Below, piece by piece: positions 33,118 through 42,539 of a DNA stretch of 52,557 bases; positions within the stretch are counted from its first letter, which is position 1, and every line of letters starts with the position of its first letter. The notes under the pieces are model-generated. The model saw only the letters and a list, made by a program, of their open reading frames with translations, searched no databases and was not told the origin of the DNA. The translations under genes and the position numbers were made by a program. The DNA comes from an uncultured Dorea sp. (GTDB taxonomy: Bacteria; Bacillota; Clostridia; Lachnospirales; Lachnospiraceae): positions 1 to 52,557 of the forward strand of contig CATLEM010000002.1 of assembly GCA_949916155.1 (NCBI GenBank), given 5' to 3'.

Positions 33118-35216
33118 AGGGTGGAATTGTGCTTGGGAAGCGGTATGAAGTGCTGAGCAAGATCGGCGCAGGCGGTATGGCGGATGTCTATAAGGGAAGA
33201 GACACCATGCTTAACCGCTATGTAGCGATCAAGGTTCTGAAAAAAGAATACCGCGAGGATGACAATTTTGTAAGGAAATTTCGTTCTGAGGCCCGTGCGG
33301 CGGCAGGGCTTATGAATTCAAATATAGTAAATGTCTACGATGCAGGGGAAGACCGCGGGCTTTACTATATGGTCATGGAATTGATCGAAGGGATCACACT
33401 GAAAGAGTATATCAAGAGAAAGGGACGGCTGTCCCACAAGGAGATCATCAGTATCGCTATTCAGATGTGTACCGGTATCGGAGCTGCACATGCGGCGAAT
33501 ATCATCCACAGGGACATCAAACCGCAGAATATCATTATCTCTAAGGACGGCAAGGTAAAGGTCACAGACTTTGGTATTGCCAAAGCGACCACTTCTCATA
33601 CGGTCAGCTCTAATGCAATGGGTTCAGTGCATTATACATCACCGGAGCAGGCAAGAGGAGGCTTCAGTGACGCCAAGAGTGATATCTATTCCATAGGTAT
33701 TACCCTTTTTGAAATGGCTACAGGAAGACTTCCTTTTGAAGGAGACTCTACGGTATCGATAGCGATCAAGCATCTGCAGGAGGAAATTACACCTCCGTCA
33801 GAATATGTAGAGGATATCCCGTACAGTCTGGAGCAGATCATCTTAAAATGCACACAGAAGAATGGGGAGAGACGCTATGCGAATACGGACGACCTGATCC
33901 GTGACCTGAAGAGATCGCTTGCCGATCCGGATGGGAATTTTGTTGTGATCCCGCCTCTCAGAAATGCGGATACCGTGATCATCACAGATGAAGAACTGGA
34001 TGATATCCGAAGCAATTATGATGATGACGATGAGTATGATGACAATGAATACGAAGATTATCGGTATGGTGATGACCGTTATGACGACGAGTACGATGAT
34101 TATGATGATTATGACAGGGACGGACGGAGAGGAAAAAATGACGAAGATGTAAATCCCGGTATGCAGAAGGTGATGAAGGTTCTGACGGCGGTCGTGATCG
34201 TGATCATTCTCTTTATTGTAATCTTCGCAATAGGGAAGGCAGCCGGTGTATTTTCGTCCTTTGGCAAAGGGACGCTGTTAGAAGAAAAAGAGGATGAAGA
34301 AATAGAAGTTCCAAGCCTTATCGGGATGACCGAAGAAGAAGCTCTGAAAGAGCTCGACCACAAGCTTGGAATTAAAGTGGTAGGAAGTGAAGAGTCCGAA
34401 CAGTATGAAGAAGGAAAGATCATAAAGCAGACACCAGAGAAAGGCAAAAAGGTAAAGAAGAATACGACGATCAAAGTAACGGTTAGTTCGGGTATCACGG
34501 AAAAGACGCAGACGGTACCGGATGTAAGCGGAAAAGATGAAGATGAAGCGCAAAAAGAACTGGAGGATAAAGGGTTTAAGGTCGGGACATCTGAGTTTGA
34601 GTACGACGACAGCTACAGCCAGGGAGAAGTTATCAGCACGACTCCGGCAGCAGGTTCAGAAGTTTCGGAGGGTTCGGAAGTCATTATGAAGGTCAGCAGA
34701 GGCTCGGAGAAAAAGACTGTGCCGAATGTGGTTGGCAAAGCGGATGAGACAGCACAAAAAGAGCTTGTTGCGGCAGGACTTGTTATTGGAGAGGTTGGTT
34801 ATGAATATGACGATAAAGTGGCTAAGGGAAAAGTTATTTCTCAGAGTATTCAAGGAGGGAAAAAGGTAGAGCCGGGCACTTCTATCCGAATTGTTGTCAG
34901 CAACGGTAAAAAGCCGGAGGAGAAAGTGGCTGTTCCGAACCTCAGCGGAAAGACTTACCAGCAGGCTAAGGCACTGTTAGAAAGTTACGGTCTTGTTGCG
35001 GTAAACGGCGGAGAAGAAGAGAGCGAGGAGGCGGTTGGAAAAGTAAGCAGGTGGTCGTCTGCCGGTAAGAGTGTAAAGAAGGGAACGAAGATCACCGTAT
35101 GGATCAGCGGCGGAATCCGTGAACCTGATCCGGTTCAGCCGTCAACGCCGACGACAGATCCGGATCAGGATCCGGATGATCCGCAATCAAATCCAGGCGG
35201 CACCCCGGGGCAGTAG
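33105..35216 (+). CDS. prkC: Membrane Ser/Thr protein kinase with PASTA repeats (PrkC/Stk)
   Basis: 703 residues. The cytoplasmic kinase domain (~12-275) has GAGGMADVYKG, the catalytic Lys in VAIKVLK (43), HRDIKPQN (135-142) and DFG (155-157), followed by a Ser/Thr-rich activation loop. One membrane helix lies at ~356-377. Four extracellular PASTA units follow (~398 to ~675), which bind peptidoglycan fragments, then a Pro/Asp-rich tail. Between kinase and membrane is a striking stretch of ~45 residues made mostly of Asp, Tyr and Glu (~300-345). It senses cell-wall state and is opposed by the upstream phosphatase. rsgA begins 1 base after its stop. Confidence 0.96.
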   Translation: MEKVKGGIVLGKRYEVLSKIGAGGMADVYKGRDTMLNRYVAIKVLKKEYREDDNFVRKFRSEARAAAGLMNSNIVNVYDAGEDRGLYYMVMELIEGITLKEYIKRKGRLSHKEIISIAIQMCTGIGAAHAANIIHRDIKPQNIIISKDGKVKVTDFGIAKATTSHTVSSNAMGSVHYTSPEQARGGFSDAKSDIYSIGITLFEMATGRLPFEGDSTVSIAIKHLQEEITPPSEYVEDIPYSLEQIILKCTQKNGERRYANTDDLIRDLKRSLADPDGNFVVIPPLRNADTVIITDEELDDIRSNYDDDDEYDDNEYEDYRYGDDRYDDEYDDYDDYDRDGRRGKNDEDVNPGMQKVMKVLTAVVIVIILFIVIFAIGKAAGVFSSFGKGTLLEEKEDEEIEVPSLIGMTEEEALKELDHKLGIKVVGSEESEQYEEGKIIKQTPEKGKKVKKNTTIKVTVSSGITEKTQTVPDVSGKDEDEAQKELEDKGFKVGTSEFEYDDSYSQGEVISTTPAAGSEVSEGSEVIMKVSRGSEKKTVPNVVGKADETAQKELVAAGLVIGEVGYEYDDKVAKGKVISQSIQGGKKVEPGTSIRIVVSNGKKPEEKVAVPNLSGKTYQQAKALLESYGLVAVNGGEEESEEAVGKVSRWSSAGKSVKKGTKITVWISGGIREPDPVQPSTPTTDPDQDPDDPQSNPGGTPGQ

Positions 35217-35217
35217 T

Positions 35218-36096
35218 ATGCAGGGAAAAATTGTAAAAGGAATTGCCGGATTCTACTATGTGCATATAGTAGGATCCGGTGTTTATGAATGTAAGGCAAA
35301 AGGTATTTTCCGCAAAGAGAAGATAAAGCCTCTGGTGGGAGATAATGTAGTTGTAGAAGTGATCAATGAAAATGAAAGGACAGGAAATATCGCGGAGGTG
35401 CTGCCGAGAAAAAATGAACTGGTCCGTCCGGCAGCAGCCAATATTGATCAGGCACTGGTTGTATTTTCTATTACTAAGCCGAGTCCTCACTTCAATCTTT
35501 TGGATCGCTTTCTTGTTATGATGGAGAGTAAGCACATCCCGGTTATTTTGTGTTTTAATAAAGAGGATATCGCTGACGATTCCCAGATTGAAGAACTTGA
35601 GAGTATCTATGCGGGATGCGGTTATCCGTATGTATTTACCAGTGCTTTGGAGCAGAAGAATATCGATCAGGTAAAAGCGCTGCTGACGGGAAAGACGACG
35701 GTGATCGCAGGACCGTCCGGGGTAGGGAAATCATCAATGATCAATGTCCTTCAGCCTGCCGCAAAGATGGAGACCGGTGAGATCAGTCAGAAGATCGGGC
35801 GCGGAAAGCACACGACGAGACATTCGGAGCTTTTCACTCTTGACGGAGATTCATATATTATGGATACGCCAGGGTTCAGTTCTCTGTATATCTGTGATTT
35901 TGAAAAAGAGGAGCTGAAATATTATTTTCCCGAATTCGGGAAATATGAAGGTATGTGTCGTTTTGACGGGTGCAGCCATACCCATGAGCCTGACTGTGCT
36001 GTCAAAAATGCGGTTGCAGATGGGATAGTGGCAAAGGCCCGTTATGACAGCTATAAAGAGATGTATGAGGAATTGAAAGAGAAAAGGAGGTACTGA
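35218..36096 (+). CDS. rsgA: Ribosome small-subunit-dependent GTPase RsgA
   Basis: 292 residues from the ATG at 35218, directly after the kinase stop. It has an OB-fold N-terminus (~1-70), then a circularly permuted GTPase with G4 NKEDIADD (~118), G1 GPSGVGKSS (~164-172) and G3 DTPGF, and a C-terminal zinc knuckle CRFDGCSHTHEPDC (~247-260). It assists late 30S assembly. No strong ribosome site is seen, so coupling to the kinase gene is likely. Adjacency of prpC, prkC and rsgA is conserved in many Firmicutes. Confidence 0.96.
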   Translation: MQGKIVKGIAGFYYVHIVGSGVYECKAKGIFRKEKIKPLVGDNVVVEVINENERTGNIAEVLPRKNELVRPAAANIDQALVVFSITKPSPHFNLLDRFLVMMESKHIPVILCFNKEDIADDSQIEELESIYAGCGYPYVFTSALEQKNIDQVKALLTGKTTVIAGPSGVGKSSMINVLQPAAKMETGEISQKIGRGKHTTRHSELFTLDGDSYIMDTPGFSSLYICDFEKEELKYYFPEFGKYEGMCRFDGCSHTHEPDCAVKNAVADGIVAKARYDSYKEMYEELKEKRRY

Positions 36097-36098
36097 CG

Positions 36099-36761
36099 AT
36101 GAAGTATATTTTGGCACCGTCAATTTTGGCTGCAGATTTTAAAGCGCTGGGCGGTCAGATGAAGCAGACAGAGGACAACGGCGCGGAGTATCTGCATTTT
36201 GATGTGATGGACGGTATGTTCGTGCCGAGCATCTCTTTTGGGATGCCTGTGCTCAGTTCTATACAGGGAGCCACAGGGCAGGTTATGGATGCCCATCTTA
36301 TGGTACAGGAGCCCATCCGTTATATCGAAGCTTTTAAGAAAGCGGGGGCGGATATTGTGACGGTTCATCTGGAGGCGTGTGAGGATATCTGTAAGACGAT
36401 CGCAAAGATCCGTGAGTGCGGGATGAAGGTTGGATTATCTATCTGTCCGAAGACACCGTCGGAGAAAGTGGAAAAACTCCTGCCGGATGTGGATATGCTG
36501 CTTGTGATGAGCGTGCATCCGGGTTTCGGGGGACAGAAGTTTATCCCTGAGTCTCTGGATAAGATACGAAAGATTAGGGGAATGATAGAAGAACAGAAGT
36601 TGGATGTGGATATTCAGGTAGACGGAGGGATCTATCTGAGCAATGTAAAAGAAGTTCTGGATGCGGGAGCTAATGTGATCGTTGCGGGTTCCGCAGTATT
36701 TAATGGTGACCCAGCTGAGAATACCAGAGCATTTATGGAGATACTTAGAGCTTATGAGTAA
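36099..36761 (+). CDS. rpe: Ribulose-phosphate 3-epimerase
   Basis: 220 residues, a TIM barrel with all Rpe landmarks: LAPSILAADF, HFDVMDGMFVPSISFG, DAHLMVQEP, HLEACEDI, VMSVHPGFGGQKF, QVDGGI and VAGSAVF. It interconverts ribulose-5-phosphate and xylulose-5-phosphate in the pentose phosphate pathway. The start lies 2 bases after the rsgA stop, with AAAGGAGG inside the rsgA end. Its 3' end overlaps thiN. Confidence 0.96.
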   Translation: MKYILAPSILAADFKALGGQMKQTEDNGAEYLHFDVMDGMFVPSISFGMPVLSSIQGATGQVMDAHLMVQEPIRYIEAFKKAGADIVTVHLEACEDICKTIAKIRECGMKVGLSICPKTPSEKVEKLLPDVDMLLVMSVHPGFGGQKFIPESLDKIRKIRGMIEEQKLDVDIQVDGGIYLSNVKEVLDAGANVIVAGSAVFNGDPAENTRAFMEILRAYE

Positions 36762-37413
36762 GAAGATTGTGATCGTTAGCGGCGGGGAACTTGAAGAAAA
36801 CCATGCGCTCTCGGTTTTGAATGAAGAAGATTCCTGTTATGTTATAGGTGTAGACAGGGGCATGGAATTTTTGTATGGCCATAATATTATGCCGAATTAT
36901 ATTGTGGGAGATTTTGACAGTGTGCGCCCTGAGATTGCGGAGTATTACCGGAAAGAAACATCTGTGCCTATTCGGGAATTCAATCCGGTAAAGGATGCGT
37001 CCGATACAGAGATAGCTATTCGGCTTGCGGTGACACTTGGGTGTAAGGAGATGGTCATTCTCGGTGCGACCGGCGGAAGGCTCGATCATCTGTGGGCAAA
37101 TGTCCAATGTCTTGCGATCCCTTTTAAGAACGGAATCGATGCGAGGATTCTTGATAACCAGAATAGTATACGGCTGATCGGAGGACGTACGGTCCTGAAG
37201 AAAGGTGAGACGTACGGTCCGTATTTTTCGGTTTTCCCGTTGGGAGAAGAGATTTTCCGTTTTAATATTAAGGGGGCGAAGTATCCCCTTAAGAATCATG
37301 TTCTCACGTCTTATGACAGTCTGTGCGTCAGTAACCAGATCGAGGCGGACGAGGTTGTGATTGATTTTGCAGGCGGGATCGTAATACTGATGGAAACGAG
37401 GGACCTGCGGTAG
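36754..37413 (+). CDS. thiN: Thiamine pyrophosphokinase
   Basis: 219 residues starting at the ATG that overlaps the rpe stop (ATGAGTAA). The TPK catalytic region is visible: DRGMEFLYGHNIMPNYIVGD (~29-48), FDSV, then KDASDTEIAIRLAV (~75-88) and GATGGRLDHLWANVQ (~98-112). The C-terminal half is the small TPK thiamine-binding domain. It converts thiamine and ATP to TPP, the ligand of the riboswitch upstream of thiT at 10407, so import and activation are encoded in the same region. Confidence 0.93.
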   Translation: MSKKIVIVSGGELEENHALSVLNEEDSCYVIGVDRGMEFLYGHNIMPNYIVGDFDSVRPEIAEYYRKETSVPIREFNPVKDASDTEIAIRLAVTLGCKEMVILGATGGRLDHLWANVQCLAIPFKNGIDARILDNQNSIRLIGGRTVLKKGETYGPYFSVFPLGEEIFRFNIKGAKYPLKNHVLTSYDSLCVSNQIEADEVVIDFAGGIVILMETRDLR

Positions 37414-37449
37414 CGGAGAATAACAGAGAAGGAAGGATAGAGAGATAAA

Positions 37450-38550
37450 ATGAAACTAGGTATAGTCGGATTACCGAATGTTGGAAAGAGTACATTATTT
37501 AATTCTTTGACAAAAGCAGGGGCGGAATCGGCGAATTACCCGTTCTGTACCATCGACCCCAATGTAGGTGTGGTAACGGTCCCGGATGAAAGGCTTAATG
37601 TGCTGGGAGAGATGTACAGCACAAAGAAGATCATCCCCGCAGCGATTGAGTTTGTGGATATCGCAGGCCTAGTGAAGGGTGCGTCAAAGGGAGAGGGGCT
37701 TGGCAATCAGTTTCTTGCCAATATCCGTGAGGTGGATGCTATTGTCCATGTCGTACGCTGTTTTGAGGACAGCAATATTGTCCATGTGGACGGAAGTATC
37801 GATCCGCTCAGGGACATCGAGACGATCAACCTTGAATTGATCTTCTCGGATTTGGAGATCCTTGAGAGAAGGATAGCTAAGACATCCAAGGTGGCGAGAA
37901 ATGATAAGACAGCGGCAAAGGAGCTGGTGCTTCTTGAACGGATAAAAGAGCATCTTTTAGACGGCCGGCTGGCGAAGACATTTACCGGGGCGGAAGACGA
38001 AGAGGAGACAGAATGGCTTAAGAGTTATAATCTTCTGACCTATAAGCCAGTGATCTATGCTGCAAATGTGGCGGAGGATGAGCTTGCAGGCGACGGTGAG
38101 GATAATGAGGGCGTTAAGCGGGTGCGTGAATACGCAGAGAAAGAAGAAAGCGAAGTGTTTGTTGTATGTGCGCAGATTGAACAGGAGATTGCCGAACTTG
38201 AGGATGAGGAAAAGAAGATGTTTCTGGAAGATCTGGGATTGTCTGAGTCCGGTCTTGAGAAACTGATCAAAGCAAGCTACCGTCTTTTGGGACTGATCAG
38301 TTACCTGACGGCGGGTGAACCGGAAGTGCGTGCATGGACGATCACGAAGGGGACGAAAGCACCGCAGGCAGCGGGAAAGATCCATACGGATTTTGAGCGG
38401 GGCTTTATCCGCGCGGAAGTGGTGTCCTACGATGACCTGATGGCCTGCGGGACGCACGCGGCGGCGAAGGAGAAGGGTTTAGTCCGTCTGGAGGGCAAGG
38501 ATTATGTTGTCAAGGACGGAGATATCATGCTGTTCCGGTTCAATGTATAG
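37450..38550 (+). CDS. ychF: Redox-regulated ATPase YchF (Obg-like)
   Basis: 366 residues. It opens [20 protein letters not shown] with the P-loop, then [20 protein letters not shown], and ends with the YchF-specific TGS domain region ([13 protein letters not shown] and [13 protein letters not shown]). The NKxD motif of GTPases is replaced by the YchF type ([10 protein letters not shown]), which prefers ATP. It binds ribosomes and is linked to oxidative stress. A single gene between thiN and lgt. Confidence 0.96.
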   Translation: MKLGIVGLPNVGKSTLFNSLTKAGAESANYPFCTIDPNVGVVTVPDERLNVLGEMYSTKKIIPAAIEFVDIAGLVKGASKGEGLGNQFLANIREVDAIVHVVRCFEDSNIVHVDGSIDPLRDIETINLELIFSDLEILERRIAKTSKVARNDKTAAKELVLLERIKEHLLDGRLAKTFTGAEDEEETEWLKSYNLLTYKPVIYAANVAEDELAGDGEDNEGVKRVREYAEKEESEVFVVCAQIEQEIAELEDEEKKMFLEDLGLSESGLEKLIKASYRLLGLISYLTAGEPEVRAWTITKGTKAPQAAGKIHTDFERGFIRAEVVSYDDLMACGTHAAAKEKGLVRLEGKDYVVKDGDIMLFRFNV

Positions 38551-38592
38551 CCGTGGCCGGTTCTTTAAATCAGTTTACGGGGAGAGCAGACG

Positions 38593-39450
38593 ATGCATAA
38601 GACTATAGATTTTCCCCACATCGGCGTACATCTGTCCGGTGTGGGGAATCATATCACTATCTTTAATTTTGATATAGCATATTACGGGATGATCATCGGG
38701 CTTGGGATCCTGGCAGGAATATTTATCGCTGCGGCAGAGGCGAAGCGTACCGGGCAGAATCCGGAGAGTTATTATGATTTGGCAATCTATGCTGTGATAT
38801 GTTCGATCATCGGCGCAAGAGCATACTATGTGATTTTCTCCTGGGATATGTATAAAGGGGATTTAAAAAGCATACTGAATCTCCGCCAGGGGGGACTTGC
38901 TATATACGGGGGCGTGATCGCGGCAGTGATCACGGTCATTGTGTTTTCCAAGGTGAAAAAGCTCTCGGCGCCTCTTCTTTTTGATACAGCGGTTCTTGGT
39001 CTTGTAGCAGGCCAGATGATCGGAAGATGGGGGAACTTTTTTAACCGGGAGGCATTCGGTGAATATACGGACGGTTTGCTGGCTATGCGGCTTCCGCTGG
39101 ATGCAGTAAGGACCTCTGACGTGACAGAGCTGATGAGGGAGCATATGGAGACAGTGAAAGGTGTCTCTTATATTCAGGTTCATCCCACATTTTTATATGA
39201 ATCCCTGTGGTGTCTGATGGTGCTTGCGGGATTGCTTTTGTATCGCCGTCACAAAAAGTTTGACGGGGAAGTGTTTTTGTTATATCTTTTTGGCTATGGA
39301 CTTGGGCGTGTCTGGATAGAGGGGCTTCGCACAGATCAGCTCCTTATTCCCGGTACAGAAGTTCCGGTCTCACAGCTGCTTGCGGGAACTTTGGTGATCG
39401 TATCGTCGGTACTCATCCTGCGGAATAGGAAAAAGATAAAAGCATCTTAA
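38593..39450 (+). CDS. lgt: Prolipoprotein diacylglyceryl transferase
   Basis: 285 residues with about seven membrane helices. The Lgt signature GRWGNFFNREAFGEYT (~139-154) has the essential Arg and Asn, and HPTFLYESLWCL and the late GRVWIEGLRTDQL are also typical. It attaches diacylglycerol to the lipobox Cys of lipoproteins. GGGGAGAG lies before the ATG. Confidence 0.95.
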   Translation: MHKTIDFPHIGVHLSGVGNHITIFNFDIAYYGMIIGLGILAGIFIAAAEAKRTGQNPESYYDLAIYAVICSIIGARAYYVIFSWDMYKGDLKSILNLRQGGLAIYGGVIAAVITVIVFSKVKKLSAPLLFDTAVLGLVAGQMIGRWGNFFNREAFGEYTDGLLAMRLPLDAVRTSDVTELMREHMETVKGVSYIQVHPTFLYESLWCLMVLAGLLLYRRHKKFDGEVFLLYLFGYGLGRVWIEGLRTDQLLIPGTEVPVSQLLAGTLVIVSSVLILRNRKKIKAS

Positions 39451-39518
39451 GGATTTTTAATGTTATTCTCATAATAAATGGTTATAATATCCCTCGGATT
39501 GTGAGGAGTGATGTTATT

Positions 39519-40193
39519 ATGCGTTTGCTGGTAGTAGAAGATGAGAAAGATATGAACCATATCCTTGTCAATAAGCTTGAGAAGGAAGGGTACAATGTAG
39601 ATAGCTGTTTTGACGGCAATACGGCGATAGATTACCTGTTGCTGGCGGATTATGACGGAGTGATACTGGATATCATGCTTCCGGGGATAGATGGTTTTCA
39701 GGTATTGAAGAGGCTCAGAGCGGCCGGAAAACAGACACCGGTGCTTTTCTTAAGTGCTAAGGGGGATACAGAGGATATCGTAGAAGGTCTGGATATCGGC
39801 GCAGATGATTATATGGTTAAGCCGTTTGTATTCAAAGAGCTTTTAGCGCGGATCAAAGTAATGACACGCCGTCAGCCGGAGATTCAGGAGAATATCTATC
39901 GCTGTGGCGATCTGGTTATTGATTATAATACCCATGAGGTTACCAGGAACAATATTCCGATCTCATTGTCTCCCAAGGAATTTGCGGTACTCCTTTATCT
40001 TGTCAGGAATAAGAATATCATTGTCACCAGGGAGCAGATTGAGTCGAATATATGGAAGCTGCAGTCAGAGGTGAGTTCTAATCTGGTAGATGTGTATATC
40101 CGTTATCTTCGGCGTAAGATTGACGAAGATTTTGACGAAAAGATGATCTGTACAATACGCGGGACAGGATATATGTTAAAATGCGAAGAATAA
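39519..40193 (+). CDS. OmpR-family response regulator
   Basis: 224 residues from the ATG at 39519 after GTGAGGAG; a GTG at 39501 is part of that site. The receiver domain has DE at the start, the phospho-acceptor Asp in GVILDIMLPG (~50) and Lys in MVKPF (~101). The C-terminal winged helix (~125-220) is of the OmpR/PhoB type. A TATAAT at 39483-39488 may be its -10. It overlaps its kinase gene by 13 bases. Targets unknown. Confidence 0.93.
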   Translation: MRLLVVEDEKDMNHILVNKLEKEGYNVDSCFDGNTAIDYLLLADYDGVILDIMLPGIDGFQVLKRLRAAGKQTPVLFLSAKGDTEDIVEGLDIGADDYMVKPFVFKELLARIKVMTRRQPEIQENIYRCGDLVIDYNTHEVTRNNIPISLSPKEFAVLLYLVRNKNIIVTREQIESNIWKLQSEVSSNLVDVYIRYLRRKIDEDFDEKMICTIRGTGYMLKCEE

Positions 40194-41560
40194 AAAAGGT
40201 ATCAATAACGAAATATATCATCAGCTATCTGATCGTTCTTATTTTTGCTTTGTCATTTCTTATGGTTATTTTTGTGAGTATTCTTGCGGACAGGATGATA
40301 TACTATGACATACAGTCCACACTGATCAGAGAGATCATTAAAAATAATAAGAATGTCCGTTTTGAAGATGGTATTATTAAGCCGAATGAGGATTTCCGTT
40401 TTGAAGATGACGGCATTTATTTTCAGATAGTCGCTGAAAATGGTTCGCTCATATTGGGAGAGAGTCCTATAGTACTGGAAACTACGGAAAAAGGTGTCAG
40501 CCAGAGACTGGAGATGGTGGAGTCCGGCGGCGAAGAGTATTACGTCATCGGAAGGATCAACAAGCGTCTGACAAAGAAAGTGGGACATCTTATCTACAAT
40601 CAGTGCATCGTGAATAAGCGGAACATAGACAGTAAATACCAGTTTATTAAATATACATCGTATGCCAGTACTCCGATATTTCTTGCTCTTGTGCTGATGG
40701 CAGGGATCGTGATGTCAGGGAAGATATCCGGACCGCTTAAACAGATGTCGGAGACGGCAGAGATCATCGGTCAGGAAGGGAAGCTTTCTAAACGTATGGA
40801 GTATGACGGAAAGATCAAAGAGCTTGGTGTTCTTGCCGCGACAAATAACGGTATGCTTGAACGTATCGAGCATATGCTTGAGACGCAGAAACAGTTCTCT
40901 TCAGATGTGGCGCATGAGCTGCGCACACCGATTGCAGTGCTTCTGGCGCAGTGCGAATACGCGAAGGAATACGCGGGTACGAAAAAAGAATTTGATGATG
41001 CGATTGAGGTAATCTACCGTCAGACCAAAAAGACCAATATGGTGATCACGCAGCTTTTGAACCTGAACCGTTTGGAGAGAGACCATGTGGTGCTTGATCT
41101 GGAAAATGCTGACTTAGACGAGATGATCTGTTCTATCTGCGATGAGATAGAATTCAAGGAGAAAGATGGTGTGCAGTTCGATCTTTCTCTGTCAGGTGTG
41201 CGTGCTGATGTGGATATCGGGCTTATGCTCATCCTGCTGCAGAATCTGATACAGAATGCGGTAAAATACAGCAGCCGGCCGGCAAGAGTAAAGATTGCCA
41301 CACGGTATAGGGAAGGCGCTGTAGTTGTAACGGTACAGGATTTCGGGTGCGGAATCAGAGAGAAAGATCTGCCGTATATATTCGAACCATTCTACCGGGT
41401 GGAAAAATCGAGAAATTCTGAAGGATTCGGGCTCGGTCTGCCGTTGGCGGACCGGATCGCGAAAGTGCACGGAGGAGAGCTTAAGGTGGACAGCGTATGG
41501 GGAGAGGGCAGTACATTTACGCTGGTCATTGCCGGAGATAATCCCAAAAATAAAAGTTAA
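40181..41560 (+). CDS. Sensor histidine kinase (HAMP, HisKA, HATPase)
   Basis: 459 residues. Two membrane helices (~15-40 and ~160-185) enclose an extracellular domain of ~120 residues; then comes a HAMP region (~187-240), an H-box FSSDVAHELRTPI (~245-257) with the phospho-acceptor His, and a catalytic domain with N (LQNLIQNAVKYSS), G1 (DFGCGI) and G2 (GFGLGLPLADRI) boxes. It partners the upstream OmpR-type regulator. The stimulus is not evident. Confidence 0.93.
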   Translation: MRRIKKVSITKYIISYLIVLIFALSFLMVIFVSILADRMIYYDIQSTLIREIIKNNKNVRFEDGIIKPNEDFRFEDDGIYFQIVAENGSLILGESPIVLETTEKGVSQRLEMVESGGEEYYVIGRINKRLTKKVGHLIYNQCIVNKRNIDSKYQFIKYTSYASTPIFLALVLMAGIVMSGKISGPLKQMSETAEIIGQEGKLSKRMEYDGKIKELGVLAATNNGMLERIEHMLETQKQFSSDVAHELRTPIAVLLAQCEYAKEYAGTKKEFDDAIEVIYRQTKKTNMVITQLLNLNRLERDHVVLDLENADLDEMICSICDEIEFKEKDGVQFDLSLSGVRADVDIGLMLILLQNLIQNAVKYSSRPARVKIATRYREGAVVVTVQDFGCGIREKDLPYIFEPFYRVEKSRNSEGFGLGLPLADRIAKVHGGELKVDSVWGEGSTFTLVIAGDNPKNKS

Positions 41561-41572
41561 TATACAATATGC

Positions 41573-41607
41573 AGCAGGCAGCTTCACTTTCAGTGCGGCT
41601 GCCTGCT
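41573..41607. terminator. Hairpin between convergent kinase and MerR genes
   Basis: AGCAGGCAGC (41573-41582) pairs perfectly with GCTGCCTGCT (41598-41607). T-runs are absent, so it may be a weak terminator. The stop of the MerR reading frame lies in its loop. Confidence 0.45.
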
Positions 41608-42405
41608 TACCTGTATCTGTATCTCTGTTAAAAATTCTTCTTCATTCATCGTGTCACGATTATCGATTTCATATAGTTCAAAGGGTTCGCCAAGCGGGGT
41701 AAGATGGTGCTCTCTGATATGATCCAGCATCTTTTTCAGGCAGAGGTCATTCTGATGATAAGATCCGCGGTAATAGCAGGAAAGATAATCTCCGGCGGGA
41801 AGTTCGCAGTCGTATCCGCAGGTATCCTTGTCCAGGATGAAAAATACAGAATTGTAGACGTTAGCAGTGCCCTGTATCAGATCACGGACAGATAAGAATG
41901 CACCGATCGTCTGGCTGCCGAAGTTATGAATCTTCTATTTATGTCTTAAGAGAAGCTTCTGGATGAGAAAATCCATCTCTTCATCCCGGGTGATATATGC
42001 CTGTTCCTGTACGCAGAGCCGCCGGGGAAAAGATTTTAAGACAAAGCAGTCGGGTATGATATCTTCCGCTTTGCGCAGAGTTTCGATACGTTCACTGATG
42101 AGCTGCTCTTTTTCCTGCAATTCCGTAAGCTTCTGCGTTAGAAGTTTTTGCTCGCGGTGCAGGATGTCCAGCGTATTTTCCACTGTCTGACGGTCCAGAT
42201 AATCTTTGATCTGTGCCATGGAAAAATCAAGCTTCCTGAGGTCACAGATTAAGTTCAGCTTGTATATGTCCTTTAGGCTGTACAGGCGGTACTGGTTGGT
42301 GTCCCGTTTTGGCTTTAATATTCCCAGACGCTCGTAATAGCGGAGAGAATCAGGACCTATACCGTATAATTTTGATATCTCACTGATCTTATAATAATTT
42401 TTCAT
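41590..42405 (-). pseudogene. MerR/BmrR-type regulator interrupted by an amber codon
   Basis: The minus-strand frame from ATG 42405 encodes an N-terminal MerR HTH (YKISEISKLYGIGPDSLRYY, then ERLGILKPKRDTNQYRLYSL), a coiled coil (~80-120) and a start of the effector domain, then TAG at codon 157 (41935-41937). The same frame continues without another stop for 114 codons (NFGSQTIGAFLSVRDLIQGT, CGYDCELPAGDYLSCYYRGS, LGEPFELYEIDNRD) to TGA at 41590. Total length 271 matches BmrR-like drug-sensing regulators with a GyrI-like domain. It is divergent from a MATE exporter with a MerR-type promoter. Point mutation, sequencing error or readthrough are possible. Confidence 0.8.
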
Positions 42406-42460
42406 GCAATTCTCCGTTCTGCCGCCAGTCTGCCGGCGATATTAATATCTCAAAAAACAC

Positions 42461-42491
42461 TTGACCTTAGTATTATACTAAGGTTTATGCT
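42461..42491 (+). promoter_or_regulatory. MerR-type promoter with operator, MATE exporter gene
   Basis: TTGACC (42461-42466) and TATGCT (42486-42491) are 19 bases apart, the long spacer typical of MerR-activated promoters. The spacer is filled by a palindrome spanning 42464-42484, arms ACCTTAGTAT and ATACTAAGGT around a central T. Confidence 0.85.
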
Positions 42492-42539
42492 TTTACTGCA
42501 AGAGCAATAAGTAAGAAATAGAGAGGAATAAAGATAACG

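Noticed and set aside
34109-34498. Antisense Ser/Phe-rich reading frame opposite the PASTA kinase
   Set aside because: Composition is the mirror of the acidic kinase linker; no start signals.
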